64,000 nucleotides of DNA from NCBI GenBank assembly GCA_902506565.1, contig LR732703.1, positions 2,678,424-2,742,423 on the forward strand, in the 5' to 3' direction. Positions within the stretch are counted from its first letter, which is position 1; the number at the start of each line of letters is the position of its first letter. Shown here piece after piece: positions 27,566 through 38,438 of this stretch. The notes under the pieces are model-generated. The model was not told the DNA's origin, ran no database searches, and saw nothing but the letters and a program-made list of their open reading frames with translations. This DNA comes from Burkholderiales bacterium 8X. GTDB lineage: Bacteria; Pseudomonadota; Gammaproteobacteria; Burkholderiales; Burkholderiaceae_C. A program made the translations under genes and the position numbers.

Positions 27566-29563
27566 ATGACCATTCCCGCCGCCTTCATCCAGGAACTGAT
27601 CGCGCGTGCCGACGTGGTGGAGATCGTCGGCCGGTATGTTCCGCTCAAGAAATCCGGGGCCAACTTCTCCGGGCTCTGCCCCTTCCACAGCGAGAAATCG
27701 CCCTCCTTCTCGGTCAGCCCGACCAAGCAGTTCTATCACTGCTTCGGCTGCGGCGTCCACGGGAACGCGATCGGCTTCCTGATGGAACACGGCGGCATGG
27801 GCTTCGTCGAGGCGGTGCACGATCTCGCCCAGCAGTACGGCCTGCAGGTTCCGGAAGACGATGCGTCGCCAGAGGAACGCGCTCGCGCCGCGGGCCAGCG
27901 GCAGAAGCAGGCCACGCTCTCGGAAGTCCTGCAGAAGGCGGCGGAGGCTTACCGGAAGCAGCTGCGCCAGTCGAAGATCGCCATCGACTATCTGAAACGC
28001 CGCGGCGTCAGCGGCGAGGTTGCCAAGCTCTACGGCATCGGCTACGCGCCGCCCGGATGGCGTTCGCTGGCGAGCGTTTTCCCCGGCTACGACGATCCGC
28101 TGCTGGTCGAAAGCGGTCTGGTGATCGCGGGCGACGAAGTCGAGGGCGAGGACGCCAAGCGCTATGACCGCTTTCGCGACCGGATCATGTTCCCGATCCG
28201 CAACGTCAAGGGCGAGCACATCGGCTTCGGCGGCCGGGTGCTGGGGGACGAGAAGCCCAAGTACCTGAATTCACCCGAGACGCCGGTTTTCAGCAAGGGC
28301 CGCGAACTCTATGGACTGTTCGAAGCACGCAGCGCGTTCAGGGAACATGGCTTCGCGCTGGTAACCGAGGGTTACATGGATGTCGTGGCCCTGGCGCAGC
28401 TCGGCTTCCCGAATGCGGTCGCTTCGCTCGGCACCGCCTGCACGCCGGAGCATGTGCAGAAGCTCTTCCGGTTCACGGAGTCGGTCGTGTTCAGCTTCGA
28501 CGGCGACGCAGCCGGTCGCCGGGCAGCTCGCAAGGCCCTGGACAGTGCGCTTCCGTTCGCGACCGACGTGCGGAGCATCAAGTTCCTGTTCCTGCCGTCG
28601 GAGCATGACCCGGACACCTACATCCGGGAATTCGGCAACGAAGCCTTCGACCGCTGCATCAAGGAAGCCACGCCCCTGAGTCGATTCATGCTCGAAGCCG
28701 CTGCCGACGGCTGCGACCTCGGCAGCGCCGAAGGGCGAGCGCGAATGACCAGCAACGCGCGTCCGCTCTGGACGGCGCTTCCGGCGGGCGCCTTGAAGCA
28801 GCAACTCCTGGTCGAGATCTCGCAGAAGGTTCAGCTGGACAGCAGCGCGCTGCTGTCGCTCTGGCCCGCGGCGGGCAACCGATCGCGCCCGAGGCCGCCC
28901 GACCCCGACGCGCCAGCAAGATCGAGCGAGCGGGATTCGGGCCCCTTCGAGGACTATGGCGCGTCGGCGTCGCAAGACGCTCCCGACTTCGGAGATTTCG
29001 ACGGCGGCTTCGTACGCAACGATTCGCGCCGAGGCGATCGCGGATGGCGCGGCAAGAGCCGAGAAGCTTCTGCACCGAGAGGCCGGTCCCTCCCCTTCAG
29101 CCGGGCCGACGTCGCGGCGAGATTGCTGCTGTCGAACGTGGCCCGATGGGAGGCGCTCAGCCACGAACTCCACGAGCTTCTCTGCGCCTTGCCCGGCGAA
29201 CACGGCGAACTTTTCCGATGGCTCGACCACCAACTGCTCGAGCATGGAAGGCAACCCTGGGCTGCATTGCGCGAAGGGCTGAGAGGGCAAGCCTTCGAGG
29301 CCCTCGTGCTGCGCGCCATGGCGGCAACGGATGCGGCCCCGGCGCCCGAAGACGGCCAGGCCGAGGCCCAGCAGGAGGCAGACGCCTTGCGGGAGCTGCG
29401 CAGCGTGCTGGACTTCATGCTGGACGACCAGCTCAAGTTGCTGCAGAACGAGGCGATTGCCGCCGTCGGCAGCGACCCGACGGCCCTCGAGCGCTACAAG
29501 GCACTGGAAGCCCGGCGCCTCGACCTCCGGGCTCGTCTGAACACTGCCGTCCAAAACACTTGA
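27566..29563 (+). CDS. dnaG: DNA primase
   Basis: 665-residue primase that makes RNA primers at the replication fork. The zinc ribbon is CPFHSEKSPSFSV then YHCFGCGVHGNAIGF (CHC2). The TOPRIM core has LVTEGYMDVVALAQLG and FSFDGDAAGRRAARKAL. After it comes an 80-residue Arg/Asp/Gly/Ser-rich linker, then the C-terminal DnaB-helicase-binding domain. The ATG at 27566 (MTIPAAFIQELIARADVVEIV) is the standard start; an in-frame TTG lies 18 bases upstream. It precedes rpoD, as in the macromolecular-synthesis operon, but with a 280-base gap that holds a promoter. Confidence 0.97.
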   Translation: MTIPAAFIQELIARADVVEIVGRYVPLKKSGANFSGLCPFHSEKSPSFSVSPTKQFYHCFGCGVHGNAIGFLMEHGGMGFVEAVHDLAQQYGLQVPEDDASPEERARAAGQRQKQATLSEVLQKAAEAYRKQLRQSKIAIDYLKRRGVSGEVAKLYGIGYAPPGWRSLASVFPGYDDPLLVESGLVIAGDEVEGEDAKRYDRFRDRIMFPIRNVKGEHIGFGGRVLGDEKPKYLNSPETPVFSKGRELYGLFEARSAFREHGFALVTEGYMDVVALAQLGFPNAVASLGTACTPEHVQKLFRFTESVVFSFDGDAAGRRAARKALDSALPFATDVRSIKFLFLPSEHDPDTYIREFGNEAFDRCIKEATPLSRFMLEAAADGCDLGSAEGRARMTSNARPLWTALPAGALKQQLLVEISQKVQLDSSALLSLWPAAGNRSRPRPPDPDAPARSSERDSGPFEDYGASASQDAPDFGDFDGGFVRNDSRRGDRGWRGKSREASAPRGRSLPFSRADVAARLLLSNVARWEALSHELHELLCALPGEHGELFRWLDHQLLEHGRQPWAALREGLRGQAFEALVLRAMAATDAAPAPEDGQAEAQQEADALRELRSVLDFMLDDQLKLLQNEAIAAVGSDPTALERYKALEARRLDLRARLNTAVQNT

Positions 29564-29578
29564 AATCTCGCTGCGCGG

Positions 29579-29606
29579 TATAATGTAGGGCTTCGCTACT
29601 AGCGAA
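29579..29606 (+). promoter_or_regulatory. Consensus -10 element and 5' hairpin in front of rpoD
   Basis: A perfect TATAAT lies at 29579-29584. A TTGAAA occurs upstream but with a spacing of only 13 bases, and the hexamer at the ideal distance is weak. A TTCGCT/AGCGAA hairpin (29592-29606) would lie at the very 5' end of the transcript. The leader would be about 250 bases long, with no convincing small ORF. Confidence 0.5.
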
Positions 29607-29843
29607 AAGACAAGAGCGACAGCAGCACCTCCGGGCCGACCCCTTTGCGCAATGCACGCCGATCGACATCGGCAAGGGTCAAAACTCCGCAAGGACTGCA
29701 CACCAAATGTTCGCCCGACATCTTGTCTATCGAAAGTGCGCCTGAGGGTTCGTCCCTCAGCGTTCCTGTTTGTGCTCGAGCCTGCGCCGGGTTGATGGCG
29801 TCTCGCGATTGCGCTTGTCCGTTCTTGTTGTTCCGAGGTCATC

Positions 29844-32225
<2,382 letters not shown>

Positions 32226-32227
32226 AG

Positions 32228-32325
32228 CTCGCCCCCAGGCTGCGCGCACTGCGTGTGCTTCGCCAACCCCCTGCCGGGGGCAACACCTTCGGACCGGCGG
32301 AGCCGGATCCGTGGTGTTTGCTGGA
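32228..32325 (+). repeat. Dispersed intergenic repeat, copy A
   Basis: This roughly 98-base element begins 3 bases after the rpoD stop and is clearly homologous to 63658-63755. It holds two hairpins. The first is CCCCC-TGCC-GGGGG (32267-32280). The second is compound: AACACC (32282-32287) pairs with GGTGTT (32313-32318), enclosing CGG/CCG and CCGGC-GGA-GCCGG. In copy B the outer arms changed to AATCCC/GGGGTT, so pairing is kept. It could be a REP-like element or an extended terminator. Confidence 0.8.
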
Positions 32326-32364
32326 CAGGGACAACACCAGCGGGCGCTATTTTTTGGAGTCGCC

Positions 32365-33594
32365 ATGAATCCGGATGCGGACAAACTTTGGCATGCGCCT
32401 CGGTGGGCGTTGGCCATCTTGTTGGCGGTGCTGGGGATGCTGGGGCCGTTTTCGATCGATACGTACATTCCGGCGTTTTCCGGGATTGCGCGGTCGATCG
32501 GGGCTACGCCGGTCGAGATGCAGCAGACGCTCTCGGCCTACCTGTTCGGGTTCGCTTTCATGAACCTGTTCCACGGGGCGCTGTCGGATAGCTTCGGGCG
32601 GCGGCCGGTGGTGCTGTGGGGATTGGCAGTGTTCACGGTGGCCTCGCTCGGCTGCGCGCTTGCACAAAGCATCGGGCAGCTGGTGTTTTTCCGCGCGTTG
32701 CAGGGACTCTCGACCGGGGCGGGCATCGTGGTGTCGCGGGCGGTGATCCGCGACATGTTCCCTCCGGCTGAAGCGCAGAAGGTGATGAGCCAGGTCACGA
32801 TCTACTTCGGCGTGGCGCCGGCGATTGCGCCGATCGTCGGCGGCTTCCTGTTCGTGCACCTGGGCTGGCACAGCATCTTCTGGTTCCTGGTCGCGGTGGG
32901 CGTGGTGCTCTTCGTCGCCAACTACAAGCTGCTGCCCGAGACTCTCCACCAGAGCCATCGGCAACCCTTCGAGGTTCGCCATCTCATGCGCGGCTACTGG
33001 GACCTTTGCTCCGATCCACGCTTTCTGCTCCTGGCGCTTGCAAGCGGCGTTCCGTTCAACGGCATGTTTCTCTACGTGCTGGCTGCGCCGGCCTTCCTGG
33101 GCGATCACCTGGGACTCGCGCCGACCCAGTTCTTCTGGTTTTTTCTGCTCACCATCGGCGGCATCATGGCCGGTGCCTGGGTCAGCGGACGCATGGCGGG
33201 CAAGGTGGCGCCGAAGCGCCAGATCCGGGACGGCTTCGTGATCATGCTCGCGACCTCGGCGGTCAACGTCGCGGCCAATGCCCTTTTCACGCCGCATGCC
33301 GCCTGGGCGCTCTGGCCGCTGGCGTTGTTCGCGTTCGGCTGGGCGCTGATGGTGCCGGTGGTCACCTTGCTGGTGCTCGACCTGCATCCGGAGCGCCGCG
33401 GCATGGCCTCGTCGCTGCAGGCGGTGATCGGCTCGACCGCGAACGGCGTCGTCGCCGGCGTGGTGGCGCCGCTGGTCATGCATTCGACCCTGGCGCTCGC
33501 CGGCACGTCGATCCTGATGATGGGTGTCGGCCTCGTGGCCTGGGTCTGGCTTCATCGCCGCTGGCCCGAGATCGGGCGCCTGGTCGCGGCCTGA
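32365..33594 (+). CDS. Bcr/CflA-type multidrug MFS transporter
   Basis: 409-residue efflux protein of the DHA1 drug:proton antiporter group with about twelve helices. Typical are GMLGPFSIDTYIPAFSGIARSIG in helix 1, HGALSDSFGRRPVVLWGL (MFS motif A), LQGLSTGAGIVVSRAVIRDMF (motif C region) and VAPAIAPIVGGFLF. The Bcr/CflA family exports bicyclomycin, chloramphenicol and other compounds; substrate here unknown. TTGGAG precedes the ATG at 32365. The frame extends upstream into the dispersed repeat but is not used. Confidence 0.88.
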   Translation: MNPDADKLWHAPRWALAILLAVLGMLGPFSIDTYIPAFSGIARSIGATPVEMQQTLSAYLFGFAFMNLFHGALSDSFGRRPVVLWGLAVFTVASLGCALAQSIGQLVFFRALQGLSTGAGIVVSRAVIRDMFPPAEAQKVMSQVTIYFGVAPAIAPIVGGFLFVHLGWHSIFWFLVAVGVVLFVANYKLLPETLHQSHRQPFEVRHLMRGYWDLCSDPRFLLLALASGVPFNGMFLYVLAAPAFLGDHLGLAPTQFFWFFLLTIGGIMAGAWVSGRMAGKVAPKRQIRDGFVIMLATSAVNVAANALFTPHAAWALWPLALFAFGWALMVPVVTLLVLDLHPERRGMASSLQAVIGSTANGVVAGVVAPLVMHSTLALAGTSILMMGVGLVAWVWLHRRWPEIGRLVAA

Positions 33595-33734
33595 GCGTGG
33601 CGCGGAGCGCCGGCAGCGAGCTCCCCTCTCCCCATCTGCCACCTCGCCAATTCCCGCGCCCTGGCCCTGCGCACCGGACCCGGACTGACCGGCGTCTGCG
33701 TCTTTCTGAACACGGCGATTGCCGAACAGCCTTT

Positions 33735-33757
33735 TGCCGGCACACAATGCCGGCACA
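33735..33757 (+). repeat. Tandem TGCCGGCACA pair
   Basis: TGCCGGCACA occurs twice (33735-33744 and 33748-33757), separated by CAA, 22 bases before the receptor lipoprotein start. Each copy holds the palindrome TGCCGGCA. It may be a regulatory site, or may mean nothing. Confidence 0.4.
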
Positions 33758-33778
33758 ACAATGTTCAGGGAGTTTGTC

Positions 33779-35029
33779 ATGCGGCTATCAAGCCAGCGCG
33801 CGAGCGCGCGCCTTTCGTCCTTTGCCGCCATCCGGCGCTCACACCCGCCTGCTCTGGCGCCCAGCTGCCGAACCCGGCATCGATCGCGGCCTCCGAGTCG
33901 ACTCCGACGCTTCCTGATCTCCTTCGCGGCAATCGCATTGCTCGGCCTGCAAGCCTGCTCGCCGGTCCCACCCGTCATCAAGATCGGGGTCGCGCAACCA
34001 CTCACCGGCCCGGTCGCGGCACTCGGGCGCGACATGCTGCAAGGCGCACAGCTCGCGGTGGACGAACTCAACGCGCAGGGCATCTCGGTCGATGGCCATC
34101 GGGTCCAGCTCAAGATCGTGAGCCTCGACGACGAATCCAGTGCCGAACTCGGCGAGCAGGTCGCGCGCACCTTGGTCGACGAGGAGGTGGTGGCGGTACT
34201 CGGTCACCTGAATTCGGGCGTGAGCATTCGGGCTGCACCGATCTACGCCGCCGCCCACATCCCGCAGCTCGCGATCTCGACCCAGCCGCAGTACACGCAG
34301 CTGGGCCTCGACACCACGCTCCGCCTGGTCGCGAGCGACACCGTGCAGGCGCGCGCGCTCGGCGCCTTTGCCGCCACCCTGCCCGCCCGCGCCTACGCCC
34401 TGGTCGACGACGGTACCTCCTACGGCAAGTCGCTGGCCGACCTGGCCCAGCAATCCCTCGTGAGCAAGGGCAAGCTCATCGCGATGCGGCAATCGTTCGA
34501 CACCACCACCACCGACTTCAGCAGCCTGGTGCAGGAATTGAAGGCCCATCCGGCCGAGGTGGTGGTCAACACCTTGTCGGACGTGCAGGTGCTCGCACTG
34601 GTCGACCAGCTCGCGGCCGCCCGGCTGACCGACATCCAGATCGTCGGCGGCGACACCTTGAAGACCGACAAAGTGCTGACCCGAGCGCTGCCGCTGCAGG
34701 TGTTCGCAGCCTCCCCGGTGCTCGAACCGCTGGAGTTCTATCGCGGCAAGGCCTTCGTCGCCGCCTACACCCGGGCCTTCGGCGCTCCGCCGCTGTATGG
34801 CGCGCATTACGCCTACGACGCGATCCACATGGTGGTCGCCGCCGTGCAGCGCTCCGAGTCGGTGGACGGCCAGATGCTGACCCGCAAGCTGCGCGAGCTC
34901 GACTTCATCGCACCGGTCAACAGCACCATGAAGTTTGGAGCGGACGGCGAACAGCTCTATGGCAGCGTCGGCATCTACCGGCCGCGCGCCGGACGGTGGG
35001 AGCCGATGATGAACTCCGACCGCTGGTAG
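33779..35029 (+). CDS. Branched-chain amino-acid type ABC receptor lipoprotein
   Basis: 416-residue periplasmic-binding protein of the LivK/Leu-Ile-Val receptor fold. An unusually long Arg/Ser/Pro-rich N-terminus of about 40 residues precedes a hydrophobic stretch ending in lipobox LGLQAC, so it is probably a lipoprotein. The core starts IKIGVAQPLTGPVAALGRDMLQGAQLAVDELNAQG. CAGGGAG before the ATG at 33779 decides the start, though an ATG 18 bases earlier is possible. It stands alone, convergent to the first Liv operon 30 bases away, and may feed that transporter or act as a sensor. Confidence 0.85.
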   Translation: MRLSSQRASARLSSFAAIRRSHPPALAPSCRTRHRSRPPSRLRRFLISFAAIALLGLQACSPVPPVIKIGVAQPLTGPVAALGRDMLQGAQLAVDELNAQGISVDGHRVQLKIVSLDDESSAELGEQVARTLVDEEVVAVLGHLNSGVSIRAAPIYAAAHIPQLAISTQPQYTQLGLDTTLRLVASDTVQARALGAFAATLPARAYALVDDGTSYGKSLADLAQQSLVSKGKLIAMRQSFDTTTTDFSSLVQELKAHPAEVVVNTLSDVQVLALVDQLAAARLTDIQIVGGDTLKTDKVLTRALPLQVFAASPVLEPLEFYRGKAFVAAYTRAFGAPPLYGAHYAYDAIHMVVAAVQRSESVDGQMLTRKLRELDFIAPVNSTMKFGADGEQLYGSVGIYRPRAGRWEPMMNSDRW

Positions 35030-35059
35030 GCCGCGAAGGCCTCGAAAGGACGTACGTCC

Positions 35060-35773
35060 CTACGTCGCTTCGCGCGCCACGCCGAGCAGCCGCTCCAGCA
35101 CCTCCGGCTGCGCGCTCAGCGTGGCCGCACGGTCGGCATGGACCACCGTGCCGTGGTCCAGCACCACCGCTTCGTCCGAGATCGCGAGGATCGCCTGCGG
35201 ATGCTGCTCCACGATGATGGCCGCCAAGCCTTCGTCCTGCGTGATGCGGCGGATCGCTCGCAACAACTCCTCGACGATGATCGGCGCCAGTCCTTCGAGC
35301 GGCTCGTCCAGCAGCAGGAGCCGCGGATTCACCACCAGCGCGCGGCCGACCGCCAGCATCTGCTGCTCGCCGCCCGAAAGCTGCGTGCCCAGGTTGCCCT
35401 TGCGTTCGGCGAGGCGCGGAAACATCGTGTAGACCCGCTCCGCATTCCATTTGCCGGGCCGCTCGACGGCGGTCAGGTTCTCGTGCACCGTCAGCGACTT
35501 GAAGATGTTGCGTTCCTGCGGCACCCAGCCGATGCCGGCCGCGGCGCGCTGATGCGGCGCCAGCGAATGAAGCGGCGCGCCGCCGAGCGAGATGCTTCCG
35601 CCGTGCTGGCGGGTGGCACCCGCCAAGGTGTTGATCAGCGTGGTCTTGCCGGTGCCGTTGCGCCCGAGCAGCGCCAGCGTGCGGCCCTCGTCCAGCGACA
35701 GCGAGATGCCGTGCAGCACCACCGCCTCGCCGTAGCCGGCGGAGAGATCCGAGATGCGCAGCAGTTCAGCCAT
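35060..35773 (-). CDS. livF: Branched-chain amino-acid ABC ATPase LivF (operon 1)
   Basis: 237-residue ATPase of a LivFGMHK importer. Walker A is LLGRNGTGKTTLINTLAG, the ABC signature LSGGEQQMLAVGRAL, and Walker B LLLLDEPLEGLAP, all intact. The ERNIFKSLTVHENL and VEQHPQAILAISD blocks are LivF-specific. Its ATG lies 8 bases inside the end of livG. It is the last gene of the operon. The ligand (branched-chain or another amino acid, amide or urea) cannot be told from the ATPase. Confidence 0.9.
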   Translation of the reverse strand: MAELLRISDLSAGYGEAVVLHGISLSLDEGRTLALLGRNGTGKTTLINTLAGATRQHGGSISLGGAPLHSLAPHQRAAAGIGWVPQERNIFKSLTVHENLTAVERPGKWNAERVYTMFPRLAERKGNLGTQLSGGEQQMLAVGRALVVNPRLLLLDEPLEGLAPIIVEELLRAIRRITQDEGLAAIIVEQHPQAILAISDEAVVLDHGTVVHADRAATLSAQPEVLERLLGVAREAT

Positions 35774-36545
35774 GGGTCGCTCCCTGGCCGAGGTAGACCT
35801 CCTTCACGCGCGGATCGTTCGCGATCTCGTCGGGCGAGCCCTCGGTCAACAGCGCGCCGTTGACCAGCACGGTCATGCGGTCGGCGAAGCTGAAGACCAG
35901 GTCCATGTCGTGCTCGATCAGCAAGACCGACACGTCGGCCGGCAGGTGGGCCACGGTCTCGAGCAGTTCCTCGCGCTCGCCGGCGGGCACGCCGGCGACC
36001 GGCTCGTCCAGCAGCAGCACCCGCGGCTCGGAGGCGAGCGCGATGGCGATTTCGAGCAGGCGGCGCTTGCCGTAGGCCAGGTGCTTGACCTGTTGCTGCG
36101 CCACGTCTTGCAGCCTGAATTGCGCCAGCAGCGCGGTCGCGCGCTCGACCACGGCCCGGGAGCTTCCGAGCGGCCGCCACCACTGCCCGCCTTCGCCGGC
36201 ATGCTGCGAAACCACGAGGGCCAGGGTCGCGAGCGGCGTCATCGAGTCGAACAGCTGGTTGATCTGGAAGGTTCGCACCATGCCGCGTGCCACCCGTTGA
36301 TGCGGCGCGAGGCGGGTGATGTCGCGCCCTTCGAGTTCGATGCGGCCGGCGGTGGGCGTCAGGACACCGGTGAGCAGGTTGACCAGCGTGGTCTTGCCGG
36401 CGCCGTTCGGCCCGATCAGCGCATGACGCGCGCCACGCCTCAAGTTGAGGGTGACGTTGTCGGTGGCGGTGATGCCGCCGAATTTCATCACCAGGCCCTC
36501 GGCCGCGAGCACGACATCGCGTTCGCCGTGTGCAAGCTTCGTCAT
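35766..36545 (-). CDS. livG: Branched-chain amino-acid ABC ATPase LivG (operon 1)
   Basis: 259-residue ATPase partner of LivF. Walker A is [18 protein letters not shown], the Q-loop region is [15 protein letters not shown], Walker B is [15 protein letters not shown], and the H-loop is [15 protein letters not shown]. The ABC signature is degenerate ([12 protein letters not shown]), as is normal for LivG. The ATG at 36545 overlaps the livM stop in ATGA. The frame is open far upstream, but nothing there resembles an ATPase. Confidence 0.9.
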   Translation of the reverse strand: MTKLAHGERDVVLAAEGLVMKFGGITATDNVTLNLRRGARHALIGPNGAGKTTLVNLLTGVLTPTAGRIELEGRDITRLAPHQRVARGMVRTFQINQLFDSMTPLATLALVVSQHAGEGGQWWRPLGSSRAVVERATALLAQFRLQDVAQQQVKHLAYGKRRLLEIAIALASEPRVLLLDEPVAGVPAGEREELLETVAHLPADVSVLLIEHDMDLVFSFADRMTVLVNGALLTEGSPDEIANDPRVKEVYLGQGATHG

Positions 36546-37537
36546 CGGTTGGCCGCCTTTGCCTGCCCGCTGCGCGACTTGCCGAGCCAGGTCCATGGCT
36601 TGAGCAGCCGGTCGCGGCCGACCAGCACCAGCAACACCAGGATGAGGCCGATCCAGAACATCCAGTACTGCGGCGTGACGGCCGACAGGTAGTTCTGCAG
36701 CAGCTTGAAGACGATGGCGCCCGCCACCCCGCCGTAGAGCCAGCCGACGCCGCCGATCACCAGCATCAGGAGCACGTCGGCCGAGCGATCGAAGGCCAGT
36801 ACGTCGAGCGACGCGAAGCCGGTGGTCTGCGCCAGCAAGGCGCCCGAGGCACCGGCCACTGCGGCTGCGATGGTGTAGATCACGGCGATGCGCGACACCA
36901 CCGGGATGCCGATCGCCATCGCGCGCAGCCGGTTGTCGCGGATCGCCTTCAAGGTCGCGCCGAAAGGCGAATGCACCAGCCGCCGCATCACGAGGAACAG
37001 CAGCAGCATGACCGCGAGCGAGTACGAGGCCGCGGTACGGCCGTAGAGGTCGAACTCGAACAGGCCGAGCACTGGCCCCATCACCACGCCTTGCAGGCCG
37101 TCCGCGCCGCCGGTCAGCCAGTCGAGCTTGTTGGCCAGCTCCAAGAGCAGCAGCGCGGTGCCGAGCGTGACCATGAGCCGGGTCAGGTCGCTGCCGCGAA
37201 GGATCGTGACGCTCGCCAAGGCGCCGAGTGCCGCCGACAGCACCACCGCGAACAGCAGGCCGACCGTGGGATCCGGCATCACGTGCTTGGCGAACAAGGC
37301 CGCCGCGTAGGCGCCGAAACCGAAGAAGGCCGCGTGACCCAGCGACACGATGCCGGTGTACCCGAGGATCAGATCCAGCGACATCGCGAAAAGCGCGACG
37401 ATCGCGACCTCGTTGACCAGGAGCGCATGCGAGGGCAGGAGCCACGGCAGCACGAAGGCAGCTGCCCACAGCAGGTACTCCCACGGCCGCCAGCGCGACT
37501 GGGCGAGCAGCGCGCCCTGCAGGTCGGCGCCGCTCAC
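36542..37537 (-). CDS. livM: Branched-chain amino-acid ABC permease LivM (operon 1)
   Basis: 331-residue permease with about nine to ten helices. It contains FAMSLDLILGYTGIVSLGHAAFFGFGAYAAAL, the LivM signature, and FGATLKAIRDNRLRAMAIGI, the cytoplasmic loop that docks the ATPase. A GTG at 37537 overlapping the livH TGA in GTGA is the best start; the open frame runs on upstream only as a shadow of livH. Confidence 0.9.
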   Translation of the reverse strand: MSGADLQGALLAQSRWRPWEYLLWAAAFVLPWLLPSHALLVNEVAIVALFAMSLDLILGYTGIVSLGHAAFFGFGAYAAALFAKHVMPDPTVGLLFAVVLSAALGALASVTILRGSDLTRLMVTLGTALLLLELANKLDWLTGGADGLQGVVMGPVLGLFEFDLYGRTAASYSLAVMLLLFLVMRRLVHSPFGATLKAIRDNRLRAMAIGIPVVSRIAVIYTIAAAVAGASGALLAQTTGFASLDVLAFDRSADVLLMLVIGGVGWLYGGVAGAIVFKLLQNYLSAVTPQYWMFWIGLILVLLVLVGRDRLLKPWTWLGKSRSGQAKAANR

Positions 37538-38409
37538 CGGCGTCCTCCCTGGCGCGTGAAGAGGCCCTGCGGCCGCCACATCAGGATCAGGATCATCAGC
37601 AGGTACACCGTGAAGGCGCCCATCTTCGGGATGAAATACTTGCCGCCGACATCCGCGATGCCGAGCAGCAGGGCCGCCAGCAGCGGCCCGGTGATCGACG
37701 AGGTGCCGCCGACCGAGACCACGATCAGGAAATAGATCATGTACTTGAGCGGGAAGGTCGGGTCGAGGCCGAGGATCTCCGCGCCGAGCGCGCCGCCCAG
37801 GCCGGCAAGACCCGAGCCGACCGCGAAGGTCAGCAGGAACACCGCGTTCACGTTGATGCCGAGGCCCGCCGCGACCCGCGGGTCGTCGACTGCAGCCCGC
37901 AGCCGACTGCCGAAGCGGGTCTTCGACAGGATGAGCTGCAGCACCACCGTGAGCACCGCGCAGACCGCGATGATGAAGATCCGGTAGTGACCCATGCCCA
38001 GCAGCAGCGCGCCCTCGCCGACTTCGGTGCGGCCGCGCAGCCATTCGGGCAGCTGCACGTTCTGCTGCGAGGAACCGACGAAGTAATCGATGGCGGCGAC
38101 CGCCATGAAGGCCAGCCCGATCGAGAACAGCACCTGGTCGAGATGCGACTTGCCGTACATCGGCCGGTACAGCGTTCGCTCGAGCAGCGCGCCCACCAGG
38201 CCGACCACCACGAAAGCGAGCGGCAGGCAGGCGAGGAACGGGAGGCCCGCCTTCTGCATCGCGAACACCGTCAGGTAGCCGCCGGCCATCGCGAAGGCGC
38301 CATGCGCCAGGTTGATGAAGTTCATCAGGCCGAGCGTGACCGCCAGGCCGACCGCGAGCACGAACAGCAGCATCCCGTAGGCGATGCCGTCGAACAGGAT
38401 GGTGAGCAT
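37534..38409 (-). CDS. livH: Branched-chain amino-acid ABC permease LivH (operon 1)
   Basis: 291-residue permease with about eight helices, beginning MLTILFDGIAYGMLLFVLAVGLAVTLGLMNFINLAHGAFAMAGGYL, the LivH signature. RFGSRLRAAVDDPRVAAGLGINV is the ATPase-coupling loop, and MILILMWRPQGLF the usual end. It follows the receptor gene by 29 bases. Confidence 0.92.
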   Translation of the reverse strand: MLTILFDGIAYGMLLFVLAVGLAVTLGLMNFINLAHGAFAMAGGYLTVFAMQKAGLPFLACLPLAFVVVGLVGALLERTLYRPMYGKSHLDQVLFSIGLAFMAVAAIDYFVGSSQQNVQLPEWLRGRTEVGEGALLLGMGHYRIFIIAVCAVLTVVLQLILSKTRFGSRLRAAVDDPRVAAGLGINVNAVFLLTFAVGSGLAGLGGALGAEILGLDPTFPLKYMIYFLIVVSVGGTSSITGPLLAALLLGIADVGGKYFIPKMGAFTVYLLMILILMWRPQGLFTRQGGRR

Positions 38410-38438
38410 CTAGACCGACCTCCGAACGGGCGCGACGA

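Noticed and set aside
34996..35060. GGACGTACGTCC palindrome between the receptor gene and livF as a terminator or operator
   Set aside because: It is only 12 bases, has no T tract and lies in a 30-base convergent gap. It is too weak to call.
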